Shown: positions 36,753 through 45,920, numbered from the stretch's first letter. The stretch is DNA of 46,003 nt from Colidextribacter sp. OB.20 (GCF_009911595.1 NZ_QWKG01000033.1:1-46003), one strand, 5' to 3'. Program-made: numbers and translations. Notes: generated by a model not told the origin, from the letters alone.

Positions 36753-36816
36753 CCCTGACCTGAAGTGTTACAGTGTATCCACAAAAGTGGAATGTAAACG
36801 TCATAGTCCATGGCAT
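36745..36816 (-). CDS. Candidate type I toxin peptide 1, 23 aa
   Basis: 23 codons; ATG at 36816 with AAAGGAGG 10 bases upstream. It starts MPWTMTFTFHFCGY and continues TVTLQVRVK. 16 of 23 residues are identical to the peptide of unit 2, while six codons differ only silently, strong evidence of coding. Alternating Thr/Val/Phe suggests two short beta strands around a Gly turn, with a basic end, rather than the usual transmembrane helix. The ribosome site is inside a perfect stem (CACCTC/GAGGTG at 36825-36830 and 36838-36843), as in regulated toxin mRNAs. An overlapping alternative frame from ATG 36823 is less likely because its spacing is 3 bases and it is not conserved. Confidence 0.65.
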   Translation of the reverse strand: MPWTMTFTFHFCGYTVTLQVRVK

Positions 36817-36867
36817 AAGGCATTCACCTCCTTTGCAGAGGTGTAGCCAAACATCTCAGTCTAAGAG

Positions 36868-36884
36868 CCGTCGCTTCGCGACGG
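36868..36884 (-). promoter_or_regulatory. Leader hairpins of peptide mRNA 1
   Basis: Perfect 7-bp stem CCGTCGC/GCGACGG around TTC, within a roughly 120-base 5' leader that also includes GC-rich inverted repeats at 36901-36935 and the ribosome-site stem at 36825-36843. A folded leader is typical of type I toxin messages. Confidence 0.55.
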
Positions 36885-36944
36885 TTGGCCTCGAAACGCG
36901 CCTGCGGGCGCAGCGCTGCCGCTTTGCCAGCGCACCTTAAGGCT

Positions 36945-36973
36945 ATTTTAGCAGTGCGGTCGAAATATGTCAA
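36945..36973 (-). promoter_or_regulatory. Promoter of peptide mRNA 1
   Basis: Minus strand TTGACA (36968-36973), 17-base spacer, TAAAAT (36945-36950). Its -35 box abuts the T run of the terminator of unit 2. Confidence 0.85.
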
Positions 36974-37010
36974 TCAAAACAGCCCCGTCCCTCAAAATGA
37001 GAGACGGGGC
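36974..37010 (-). terminator. Terminator at the 3' end of peptide unit 2
   Basis: GCCCCGTCCCTC (36982-36993) with GAGAGACGGGGC (36999-37010), minus-strand side followed by TGTTTTGATT. Same as in unit 1 apart from one loop base. Confidence 0.85.
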
Positions 37011-37085
37011 CGCCCACACCCTTGACACATACGGTTAAGTATAGTATACTGTGGGTGTGTAGGGGAGCCGCTGAGCTTTGGCGGT
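36977..37085. repeat. 109-bp duplicated block, copy 2 of the peptide/RNA module
   Basis: Near-identical to 36573-36681. After this block the two units diverge strongly in the linker, then become alike again at the GAAACCGTCAC hairpin. Confidence 0.9.
37022..37050 (+). promoter_or_regulatory. Promoter of antisense RNA 2
   Basis: TTGACA (37022-37027), 17-base spacer, TATACT (37045-37050), identical to that of unit 1. Confidence 0.85.
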
Positions 37086-37159
37086 TTAATCCTAGAAGTT
37101 TAGTTTCTTATCACAAGCTCAAAGAAACCGTCACTTGTCGGAGTGGCGGTTTCCGCTTG
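37057..37159 (+). ncRNA. Candidate antisense antitoxin RNA 2
   Basis: Same design as RNA 1: a first hairpin with CCGCTGA/TTTGGCGG arms, a linker (37087-37123) unlike that of unit 1, and the hairpin GAAACCGTCAC/GTGGCGGTTTC (37124-37134, 37143-37153). It overlaps the last eight codons of the minus-strand peptide 2. The T run after the hairpin is poor, so the RNA may extend further into the peptide gene. Confidence 0.55.
37124..37153. terminator. Shared 3' hairpin of unit 2
   Basis: 11-bp stem with one wobble, loop of 8 bases; minus-strand side followed by TTTGAGC. Counterpart of 36717-36746. Confidence 0.55.
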
Positions 37160-37229
37160 CCTTGACCTTGACCTGGATCGTCACAGTAAAACCACGGATG
37201 TGGAATGTGACAGTCATGGTTACTGGCAT
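37131..37229 (-). CDS. Candidate type I toxin peptide 2, 32 aa
   Basis: 32 codons; ATG at 37229 with a GGGGG ribosome site 9 bases upstream. It starts MPVTMTVTFHIRGF, continues TVTIQVKVK as in peptide 1, and has an extra nine-residue polar tail (ASGNRHSDK) because the stop lies inside the hairpin arm. The ribosome site is paired in CCTCC-GAAA-GGGGG (plus 37239-37252), a GNRA-capped stem. The conserved pattern T-x-T-x-H-x-x-G-x-T-V-T-x-Q-V-x-V-K is shared by both peptides. I do not recognise the family. Confidence 0.65.
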   Translation of the reverse strand: MPVTMTVTFHIRGFTVTIQVKVKASGNRHSDK

Positions 37230-37297
37230 GGGGCCTCACCCCCTTTCGGAGGATCGACCAAACCGCCTGCGCCTTCGCTACTGTTCCCTTGCGTCGA

Positions 37298-37325
37298 ATT
37301 ATAACAGAAATATCCTCAATGTCAA
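37298..37325 (-). promoter_or_regulatory. Promoter of peptide mRNA 2
   Basis: Minus strand TTGACA (37320-37325), 16-base spacer, TATAAT (37298-37303). It begins 3 bases after the terminator hairpin of the pyruvate kinase gene. Confidence 0.85.
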
Positions 37326-37328
37326 CAA

Positions 37329-37358
37329 CATGGGCTGCCCCGGCCGGGGCAGCCCATG
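37329..37358 (-). terminator. Terminator of the pyruvate kinase gene
   Basis: Perfect 13-bp stem CATGGGCTGCCCC/GGGGCAGCCCATG, loop GGCC, followed on the minus strand by TTGTTGACA, 10 bases after the stop codon. The T run is short and shared with the next promoter. Confidence 0.8.
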
Positions 37359-37367
37359 TTTATGTAA

Positions 37368-38798
37368 TCACATATTTTCCGCGTCGATGACGTGGGCCTT
37401 GATCAGGTTGGTGCAGCCGCTCCGGCCCAGGGGGACGCCGGCGGTGATAACCACCACGTCCTTGTCCTGAACCAGCCGCTCCTTCACGGCCACCTCGTTG
37501 GCCAGGGAGAAGATGCGGTCGGTGGAGGTGACCTCCCCGGTGAGGAAGGGGATCACGCCCCAGGAGATATTCAGCTGGCGGCGAACTTTCTCGTGCATGG
37601 TGAGCGCGGCCACCGGGCAGGCGGGCCGGAACCGGCAGATCATCCGGGCGCTGCGGCCTGAGTTGGTGGCGGTGAGGATGGCCTTGGCCTCCAGGTCCTT
37701 GGCGGTGAGGCAGCAGGTGTGGGTGATGGCATCGTTGATGTCGGAGGCGGGGATAATCCGCTGCTTCTGGAACTGCTTCCAGTAGTCGATGGCGTTCTCC
37801 GTCTCGGTGACGATGGTCACCATGGCGGTGAGGGCCTCCACCGGGTACTTGCCCCCGGCGGTCTCGCCGGAAAGCATCACGCAGCCGGTGCCGTCGTAGA
37901 CGGCGTTGGCCACGTCGGACACCTCAGCCCGGGTGGGACGGGGGTTGCGCATCATGGAGTCCAGCATCTGGGTGGCGGTGATGACCGGCTTGCCCGCCTG
38001 GAGACCCTTGCGGATCATCTGCTTTTGCAGGATGGGCACCCGGGCGGCGGGAATTTCAACCCCCAAATCCCCCCGGGCCACCATGATGCCGTCAGCCGCG
38101 GCCAGGATCTCGTCCAGGTTGTCCACACCCTCCTGGTTCTCAATCTTGGCGATAATGCGCACCTCGTCCCCGCCGCAGTCGCGGAGGATGGCCCGGACGG
38201 CCTCCACGTCCGCCGCCCGGCGGACAAAGGAGGCGGCGATAAAGTCGAAGTCATTCTCCACGCCGAAGCGGATATCGTCGATGTCCTTCTCGGTGAGGGC
38301 GGGCAGCTGGATGTGGACGCCGGGGATGTTGATGGACTTGTTGGCGGACAGGGTGCCGCCGTTCTCCACGGTGCAGATAATCCTGGTGTCCTCAATCCGG
38401 TCCACCCGGATGGCTACCAGACCGTCGTCAATGAGAATCTGCTGGCCCGGGGCCAGCTCCTCGTGGAGCTGGGGGTAGGTGACGGACACCCAGCCCTGAT
38501 TGCCCACCACATCCTCGGTGGTGAGTGTGAAGGGGTCGCCCGCCTCCAGGGTAATGGACTTGGTCTCGAAGCCCCTGATGCGAATCTCCGGGCCCTTGGT
38601 GTCCAGAATGGTAGCCACCGGCCGGCCCATGGCGTCACGGACATTCTTGAGCATGTTCAGCCGCTCCAGGTGCTCGGGGTGGCTGCCGTGGGAAAAGTTA
38701 AACCGGGCCGCGTCCATGCCGGTGCGGATCAGGGTGCGGATCATGTCCTCACTGTCCACCGCGGGGCCCAGGGTACAGATGATTTTCGTCTTTCTCAT
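37368..38798 (-). CDS. pyk: Pyruvate kinase
   Basis: 476 codons; ATG with AAGGAGG 8 bases upstream. Converts phosphoenolpyruvate and ADP to pyruvate and ATP. Motifs: KTKIICTLGPAVDSEDMIR at the N terminus, AARFNFSHGSHPEHLE (substrate Arg, Asn, Ser, His), ATILDTKGPEIRI, the B domain, IIAKIENQEGVDNLDEIL with the catalytic Lys and metal Glu, IMVARGDLGVEIP, and ITATQMLDSMMRNPRPTRAEVSDVANAV. Length fits the form without the extra C-terminal PEP-utilising domain seen in many Bacilli (which reach about 585 residues). Transcribed alone. Confidence 0.97.
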   Translation of the reverse strand: MRKTKIICTLGPAVDSEDMIRTLIRTGMDAARFNFSHGSHPEHLERLNMLKNVRDAMGRPVATILDTKGPEIRIRGFETKSITLEAGDPFTLTTEDVVGNQGWVSVTYPQLHEELAPGQQILIDDGLVAIRVDRIEDTRIICTVENGGTLSANKSINIPGVHIQLPALTEKDIDDIRFGVENDFDFIAASFVRRAADVEAVRAILRDCGGDEVRIIAKIENQEGVDNLDEILAAADGIMVARGDLGVEIPAARVPILQKQMIRKGLQAGKPVITATQMLDSMMRNPRPTRAEVSDVANAVYDGTGCVMLSGETAGGKYPVEALTAMVTIVTETENAIDYWKQFQKQRIIPASDINDAITHTCCLTAKDLEAKAILTATNSGRSARMICRFRPACPVAALTMHEKVRRQLNISWGVIPFLTGEVTSTDRIFSLANEVAVKERLVQDKDVVVITAGVPLGRSGCTNLIKAHVIDAENM

Positions 38799-38913
38799 AG
38801 TGATTACCTCCTTCGGGTATCATCGTTCTTCAATTTCGGACGCCCCCTATGTTACAGGAAAAAATCCCGGATGAATAGGGCAGATTTTCATAAAAATGCA
38901 GGCTCTCCCGGGA

Positions 38914-38952
38914 AAAAAGTGTGCTGTCCCTCCAAGAGGAACAGCACTTTTT
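38914..38952 (-). terminator. Terminator of metG
   Basis: A stem AAAAAGTG..CTGT..CCTC with GAGG..ACAGCACTTTTT (small bulge), followed on the minus strand by CTTTTTTCC, 9 bases beyond the metG stop. The A-rich side would also serve the opposite direction. Confidence 0.75.
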
Positions 38953-38961
38953 AACAAATGA

Positions 38962-40932
38962 TTAACACATTTTGGCCCCTGCGGGTATCTTATCATCCAA
39001 AATCAGCAGATTCAGGCACTCCTCACCCTTTTCGGTGTGGACGGCGGAGATGAGCATCCCCTGGCTCTCCTGACCCATCATCTTCCGGGGGGGCAGGTTG
39101 ACAATGGCCATGAGGGTCTTGCCGATCAGGTCCTCAGGCTTGTACCACTTGGCGATGCCAGAGAGAATCTGCCGGTCGGCGCCGGTGCCGTCGTCCAGAG
39201 TGAATTTGAGCAGCTTGTCGCTCTTCTTCACCGGCTGGCAGTCCTTCACCTTGACGGCCCGGAAGTCAGACTTACAGAAGGTGTCGAAGTCCACCTTCTC
39301 CTCCAGCCGAGGCTCGATCTCCAGGTCGGGGAGGGCAGCCTTTTTGGCGGCCTCGGCGGCCGCCTCCAGCTGGGCGAGGGCCTTCTCCGCGTCGATGCGG
39401 GGGAACAGGTTCTCTCCCCGCTGGACGGCGGCGGTCTGAGGCAGGGAGCCCCACTGTGCCGCGCTGTCCCAGGTGGAGCACTTCTCGCAGGCGCCGATCT
39501 GCCGCAGCACCTCGGCAGCGGAGGTGGGGATGAAGGGGGTCAGCAGAATGGCGCACACCCGCAGGGTTTCCAGGAGATTGTACATCACATGGGCCAGCCG
39601 GGAGCCATTGGCCTCCATGTCCTTGGCCAGCACCCAGGGGGCGTTCTCATCGATATACTTGTTGGCCCGGTCGATGACCTTGAAAATCTCCGCCAGGCCG
39701 TTCTGGAAGGCGAAGTGCTCCATCTGCTCCTCGTAGCGGCTCCGGAGGGCGGAGGCCATCCCAACCAGCTCGCCGTCCTTCTCCGGGTCCTCCGCCTGGT
39801 TTTCGGGCAGAGTGCCGCCGAAGTACTTGCCCACCATGGACACGGTGCGGCTGAGCAGGTTGCCCAGATCGTTGGCCAGGTCCACGTTGATGGTCTGGAT
39901 CAGGGCCTCGTTGGAGAAGTTGCCGTCGGAGCCGAAGGGGAAGGTGCGCAGCAGGAAGAAGCGCAGGGCGTCCACCCCGAACATCTCGGCCAGGATATAG
40001 GGGTCCACCACATTGCCCTTGGACTTGGACATCTTGCCCCCGTCCAGCAGCAGCCAGCCGTGTCCAAAGACCTTCTTGGGCAGGGGCAGGCCCAGGCTCA
40101 TGAGCATGGCGGGCCAGATGATGGAGTGGAAGCGGACAATCTCCTTGCCCACGAAGTGGACGTCGGCGGGCCAGAACTTGTCGTAGTCGTCATACTGGTC
40201 GTTGTCATAGCCCAGGGCGGTGATATAGTTGGACAGGGCGTCCACCCACACATAGACCACGTGGCCGGGGTCGAAGTCCACCGGGATGCCCCAGGTGAAG
40301 GAGGTGCGGGAGACACACAGGTCCTCCAGGCCGGGCTTGATGAAGTTGTTCACCATCTCGTTCACCCGGGAGCGGGGCTCCAGGAAGTCGGTGTCCTCCA
40401 GCAGGTGCTGGATCTTGTCCGCGTACTTGGACAGCTTGAAGAAGTAGGCCTCCTCCTCCGCGTCCTGGACCTCACGGCCACAGTCGGGGCACTTGCCGTC
40501 CACCAGCTGGCTGTCCGTCCAGAAGGACTCGCAGGGCTTGCAGTATTTGCCCACATACTTGCCCTTATAGATGTCCCCGTTGTCGTGCATCCTCTTGAAA
40601 ATCTTCTGGATGGCGGAGACATGGTAGCTGTCGGTGGTGCGGATGAAGCGGTCGTTGCTGATATTCATCAGCTTCCACAGGTCCAGAATACCCCGGTCCC
40701 CCCGGACGATGTTGTCCACAAACTCCTGGGGGGTGATTCCGGCCTCCCGGGCCTTGTCCTCGATCTTCTGGCCGTGCTCATCGGTGCCGGTGAGGAACAT
40801 CACCTCGCAGCCGGTGAGCCGCTTATAGCGGGCCATGGCGTCGGTGGCTACGGTGCAGTAGGTGTGTCCGATATGCAGCTTGTCGCTGGGGTAGTAGATG
40901 GGGGTGGTGATATAAAAACGTTTCTTTTCCAT
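38962..40932 (-). CDS. metG: Methionyl-tRNA synthetase
   Basis: 656 codons from the ATG at 40932 with AAAGGGAG about 9 bases upstream; the longer frame begins at a pair of ATGs without a site. Class I motifs: LHIGHTYCTVATDAMARYKR (HIGH), zinc knuckle CKPCESF..CPDCG, KMSKSKGNVVDPY (KMSKS) and the anticodon-binding helix bundle. The C-terminal 110 residues are a tRNA-binding (Trbp111/EMAP-like) domain, DFRAVKVKDCQPVKKSDKLL and GKTLMAIVNLPPRKMMGQES. Length equals the usual dimeric Gram-positive form. There is no T-box in the short upstream region, which holds repeat locus 7. Confidence 0.97.
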   Translation of the reverse strand: MEKKRFYITTPIYYPSDKLHIGHTYCTVATDAMARYKRLTGCEVMFLTGTDEHGQKIEDKAREAGITPQEFVDNIVRGDRGILDLWKLMNISNDRFIRTTDSYHVSAIQKIFKRMHDNGDIYKGKYVGKYCKPCESFWTDSQLVDGKCPDCGREVQDAEEEAYFFKLSKYADKIQHLLEDTDFLEPRSRVNEMVNNFIKPGLEDLCVSRTSFTWGIPVDFDPGHVVYVWVDALSNYITALGYDNDQYDDYDKFWPADVHFVGKEIVRFHSIIWPAMLMSLGLPLPKKVFGHGWLLLDGGKMSKSKGNVVDPYILAEMFGVDALRFFLLRTFPFGSDGNFSNEALIQTINVDLANDLGNLLSRTVSMVGKYFGGTLPENQAEDPEKDGELVGMASALRSRYEEQMEHFAFQNGLAEIFKVIDRANKYIDENAPWVLAKDMEANGSRLAHVMYNLLETLRVCAILLTPFIPTSAAEVLRQIGACEKCSTWDSAAQWGSLPQTAAVQRGENLFPRIDAEKALAQLEAAAEAAKKAALPDLEIEPRLEEKVDFDTFCKSDFRAVKVKDCQPVKKSDKLLKFTLDDGTGADRQILSGIAKWYKPEDLIGKTLMAIVNLPPRKMMGQESQGMLISAVHTEKGEECLNLLILDDKIPAGAKMC

Positions 40933-40971
40933 GGTGACGGTCTCCCTTTTCATCATTTTAGATTATCAAAA

Positions 40972-41036
40972 CGGCGGGCCGGGGTCGTCCCGCCCTACGC
41001 GTGCCCTGTAGGGCGCGACAACCCGGCGCGCCGCCG
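40972..41036. repeat. GTAGGG-ended modular repeat, locus 7 (inside-out arrangement)
   Basis: Here the module ends face each other: CGGGGTCGTCCCGCCCTAC, nine bases, then GTAGGGCGCGACAACCCGG. The whole forms a long hairpin with CGGCGGG/CCGCCG outer arms. Located between metG and the membrane protein gene. Confidence 0.8.
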
Positions 41037-41040
41037 CGGG

Positions 41041-41889
41041 TCAGGCATCATCCATATTTTCCTCCTCCACGGGAGGCATTCGCTCCGGCCAGGGAGGGCC
41101 GAAGGTATTGCGCAGCAGGGCCCGGGCAAAGGTCAGGGCGGACAGGGAAAAGGCCGCCAGCGCGGCGGAGGTGAACCAGTCGGGCCGGTCTGCCAGGGCG
41201 GTGATTCCCACCGCCGGCCCAAGCAGGGACAGAAAGAGGGTCAGGTGCCGGCGGGGCCGGCCAAACAGGAAGCCGGCCAGAAAATAGTGGGCCAGGGTGA
41301 GGGCCAGGGCGGCGGCCAGCTGAAAGCCGTATTTCATCAGCACCGGCTCGGTCCCGTGCTGGAGGTGGCAGGCGAAGAGCCAAATCAGAGCGGCGAAGGC
41401 GGGGAAGGGGGCAAACCAGCACTCCGCCCTGCCCAGCCTTTCCCGATAGGCCATCCGGCCCATGTACAGCACGCCGAAGCCGCCCAGAACGCACAGTCCC
41501 CCCGTCAGCAGCTGGGAGACGGGAACGGACAGCTGATACATGTCCGGCGCGGCCCGCCACAGCCGCAGACCCTTGAAGCCCGCCATCATCCCCAGGCTTC
41601 CGGCCAGGGTCATCAGCAGCCAGGAGATGACGAGCGCGGCCATCTGGCCGGCCTCCGGCGAGCGGAAGGCGGGCAGGAAGTCCTCCGGCCCTTCCTTGTG
41701 CCGCGTCAGCAGGGCGAAGGCCAGGGCCAGCAGAGCCAGCAGCCCCAGCAGGGCGAAGGTGGCGGGGGCGCCCCGGGTGAACAGGCCGGTCTCCGGGACA
41801 TAGGCGGAGGCCAGCTGCCACCGCCGGAGAAAAAAGCCCCCGATTCCCCCCGCCAGGGCCAGGGAGGGCAGGAAAATATCTTTTCTCAT
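41041..41889 (-). CDS. Multi-pass membrane protein, 282 aa, function unknown
   Basis: 282 codons; ATG with GAGG about 13 bases upstream. Seven or eight hydrophobic segments are seen (for example LFTRGAPATFALLGLLALLALAFALL, MAALVISWLLMTLAGSLGMM, LALTLAHYFLAGFLFG). Short charged loops and a polar, acidic C terminus (EEENMDDA). No family is recognised, no transport motif. It lies downstream of mnmA and the 102-aa gene with a 115-base gap that includes a possible promoter, so it may be transcribed alone or with them. Confidence 0.75.
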   Translation of the reverse strand: MRKDIFLPSLALAGGIGGFFLRRWQLASAYVPETGLFTRGAPATFALLGLLALLALAFALLTRHKEGPEDFLPAFRSPEAGQMAALVISWLLMTLAGSLGMMAGFKGLRLWRAAPDMYQLSVPVSQLLTGGLCVLGGFGVLYMGRMAYRERLGRAECWFAPFPAFAALIWLFACHLQHGTEPVLMKYGFQLAAALALTLAHYFLAGFLFGRPRRHLTLFLSLLGPAVGITALADRPDWFTSAALAAFSLSALTFARALLRNTFGPPWPERMPPVEEENMDDA

Positions 41890-41948
41890 ATGTGATAGTT
41901 CCTCTCGTTGTAAAGCGTTTCCGCAGTTATCGTGATAGGATAGGTGCT

Positions 41949-41977
41949 ATGATATACCAGTTCCTTGAAAAAATCAA
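41949..41977 (-). promoter_or_regulatory. Possible promoter of the membrane protein gene
   Basis: Minus strand TTGATT (41972-41977), 17-base spacer, TATCAT (41949-41954). Confidence 0.45.
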
Positions 41978-42004
41978 CTGAAATCCTGTGGGACGGAGGC
42001 TTTC

Positions 42005-42313
42005 CTACAGCTTCGGCCCCTGTCCAAAGCCCCTTTTGTCCTTGGGCCCGAACTGGAACCACAGGGCGACCAGCAGCAGGACCACGCCTGTGATGGTGCA
42101 GATCCCGCTGACCAGCTCCGGAATTGCCTCTTTGAGGTCCAGGAAGGAGACGATTGCCAGAAACACCAGATCGGTGAGCAGCAGCGCCCGGGCGGTGGGG
42201 TCGAAGCGCTTGCCGGAGCGGGCCTTCTCATCGGCCAGCTTCTCCTGCTCCTGCTGCCGCCTGGCGGCGACGGTGGGGCTGTGCTGGCGCTTTTTATACT
42301 TCTTTTTTGCCAT
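42005..42313 (-). CDS. Small two-pass membrane protein, 102 aa
   Basis: 102 codons; ATG with AAAGGAG 6 bases upstream. The N-terminal 40 residues are very basic (MAKKKYKKRQHSP, RRQQEQEKLADEKARSGK), then two hydrophobic segments (ALLLTDLVFLAIVSFL, LVSGICTITGVVLLLVALWFQF) and a short basic tail. No family is named. It starts 12 bases after mnmA and is cotranscribed with it. Confidence 0.8.
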   Translation of the reverse strand: MAKKKYKKRQHSPTVAARRQQEQEKLADEKARSGKRFDPTARALLLTDLVFLAIVSFLDLKEAIPELVSGICTITGVVLLLVALWFQFGPKDKRGFGQGPKL

Positions 42314-42325
42314 AACGGTCTCCTT

Positions 42326-43378
42326 TCAGCGGGGCAGGCTCCGGGCGATGACCGCCCCGCCCACCACGGTGTCTCCATCGTAGAGCACCACGGTCTGGCC
42401 GGGGGTGACGGCCCGCTGGGGGCTGTCAAAGGTGACGCGCAGGGTGTCCTCCCCGGTCTGCTCCGCGGTGCAGGGCTGCTCCGCCATGCGGTAGCGTATT
42501 TTGGCCCGGAGGCGCACCGGGCCGTCCAGCCGCCCGCAGGCGATCAGATTCAGCGCCTCCCCCTCCAGGGCGGAGGAGAAGAGGCTGGCGTTTCCGGACA
42601 GCACCACCGCGTTGTCCCCTGGGCGGACCTCCTTTACATAGAGCCGCCCCTGGCTGGAGGACACCCCCAGTCCCCGGCGCTGGCCCACGGTGTAGCCCAC
42701 GATGCCGGCGTGCCGGCCCAGCGGGGTTCCGTCCTCATGCAGAAGGGGGCCGGAGGGGTAGTCCTTTCCGGTGTACCGGCGGAGGAAGGCCCCGTAGTCC
42801 CCGTCGGGGATAAAGCAGATATCCTGGCTGTCCTTTTTCCGGGCGCTGGCAAGGCCGGCCTCCTCCGCGATGGAGCGCACCTCCTCCTTGCTCAGCTCCC
42901 CCAGGGGGAACAGGGCCCGGGAGAGCTGCTCCTGGGTGAGCATAGCCAGGACATAGCTCTGGTCCTTCTCCGGATGGGCGGCCTTTTTCAACAGCCAGCG
43001 GCCTGAGCCCTGGTCGAGGTTCAGCCGGACATAGTGGCCGGTAGCCAGCCGGGCACAGCCCAGCGCAAGCGTCTCCCGGAGGAGCGCGCCGAATTTCACC
43101 GCCCGGTTGCACCTCACGCACGGGTTAGGGGTGCGGCCCCGCTCATACTCTGAGATAAACGGCCCGATGACCCCGGTCCGGAACTCCCGGGACATGTCCA
43201 GGGTCCGGTGGGGAAAGCCCAGCTGGCTGGCGGCGGCGGCGGCGTCAGCGCCGTCCTCCCCGCCGTCGAAGAGGCGCAGAGTGACCCCCACCAGCTCGTG
43301 CCCCGCCCGCTGGAGGAGCAGGGCGGCCGCCGAGCTGTCTACGCCGCCGCTCATGGCGGCGGCAGTTTTTTCTGTCAT
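42326..43378 (-). CDS. mnmA: tRNA-specific 2-thiouridylase MnmA
   Basis: 350 codons from the ATG at 43378 with GGAGG 5 bases upstream; the longer frame has no site. Adds sulfur to U34 of tRNA Lys, Glu and Gln. PP-loop SGGVDSSAAALLL (residues about 10-22), NPCVRCNRAVKFG with the first catalytic Cys, TGHYVRL, then KKDSQDICFIPDGDYGAFL with the second Cys, and VGYTVGQRRGLG. All key residues are intact. Nearby tRNA-modifying mtaB is in a different operon. Confidence 0.95.
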   Translation of the reverse strand: MTEKTAAAMSGGVDSSAAALLLQRAGHELVGVTLRLFDGGEDGADAAAAASQLGFPHRTLDMSREFRTGVIGPFISEYERGRTPNPCVRCNRAVKFGALLRETLALGCARLATGHYVRLNLDQGSGRWLLKKAAHPEKDQSYVLAMLTQEQLSRALFPLGELSKEEVRSIAEEAGLASARKKDSQDICFIPDGDYGAFLRRYTGKDYPSGPLLHEDGTPLGRHAGIVGYTVGQRRGLGVSSSQGRLYVKEVRPGDNAVVLSGNASLFSSALEGEALNLIACGRLDGPVRLRAKIRYRMAEQPCTAEQTGEDTLRVTFDSPQRAVTPGQTVVLYDGDTVVGGAVIARSLPR

Positions 43379-43483
43379 AGTGACCTCCATGGGCATATTG
43401 CTGAAAAATTTCCTCCAGTATACCACATTTTCCCCCCTCTGGCAACTCAAACCCCTGGAAAGACCGGACTGCCGGGTGTAAAA

Positions 43484-43537
43484 TACATCTTGTATTCATA
43501 TTGATAAACAGGGGAAAACCAGCACAAGATGTAGTGG
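43484..43537 (+). promoter_or_regulatory. Candidate NrdR boxes upstream of nrdD
   Basis: TACATCTTGT (43484-43493) and its exact inverted copy ACAAGATGTA (43524-43533) lie 40 bases apart centre to centre. The second, extended as CACAAGATGTAGTG, matches the NrdR consensus ACACWATATATWGTGT at 12 of 16 positions and overlaps the -35 of the promoter. Repression by NrdR-ATP/dATP is inferred; no nrdR gene is in the window. Confidence 0.55.
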
Positions 43538-43563
43538 ACAAAAAAGGCAGGGTGTGGTATAAT
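43535..43563 (+). promoter_or_regulatory. Promoter of nrdD
   Basis: TGGACA (43535-43540), 17-base spacer, TATAAT (43558-43563). It gives a leader of about 80 bases with a terminator-like hairpin. Confidence 0.8.
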
Positions 43564-43589
43564 CCTTTCGCACTCAGGTTTTGGGAGCC

Positions 43590-43617
43590 CCCTCCCTGGC
43601 GGAGGGTTCCTTTTTTT
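43590..43617 (+). terminator. Terminator-like hairpin in the nrdD leader
   Basis: CCCTCC (43590-43595) pairs with GGAGGG (43601-43606), loop CTGGC, followed by TTCC and seven T residues (43611-43617). It lies between the promoter and the ribosome site, so it may attenuate nrdD; no riboswitch or antiterminator fold is obvious. Confidence 0.6.
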
Positions 43618-43648
43618 AGCGCTTTTTACGATTGGGAGGAGAAAAACA

Positions 43649-45775
<2,127 letters not shown>

Positions 45776-45790
45776 GGACAGGGTCTAAAG

Positions 45791-45920
45791 GCCCCCTTGT
45801 CAAAGGGGGCTGGCATTTGCGAAGCAAATGACTGGGGGATTCCGTTCGATCAATAGGTTTTCTGTATATGGAATCCCCCCGCCGCTTTGCGGCCCTCCCC
45901 CCTTTCACAAGGGGGGCTTA
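45791..45920. repeat. Dispersed palindromic repeat, copy 2
   Basis: Multi-hairpin element: AAAGGCCCCCTTGTCAAAGG left stem, CATTTGCGAAGCAAATG stem, GGGGGATTCC and GGAATCCCCC arms around an AT-rich centre, GCCGCTTTGCGGC and CCCCCCTTTCACAAGGGGGG right stems. Related to 20023-20150. No gene is seen from here to the end of the window. Confidence 0.75.

Noticed and set aside
36708-36823. Alternative 38-codon frame from the ATG at 36823
   Set aside because: Only 3 bases from the ribosome site, and no counterpart frame in unit 2.
37135-37470. 111-codon plus-strand frame across the peptide module and pyk terminator
   Set aside because: Crosses a terminator, two minus-strand genes and a promoter; no ribosome site; the conserved frame is the minus-strand peptide.
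40933-41040. T-box leader for metG
   Set aside because: No T-box core sequence or specifier stem; the gap is short and filled by a repeat.
39037-41895. 952-codon plus-strand open frame opposite metG
   Set aside because: A shadow of metG and the membrane protein gene; no domain and a composition typical of antisense frames.
43564-43648. Cobalamin or other riboswitch before nrdD
   Set aside because: The leader is only about 80 bases, with no B12-box or other known aptamer core; only the terminator-like hairpin is visible.
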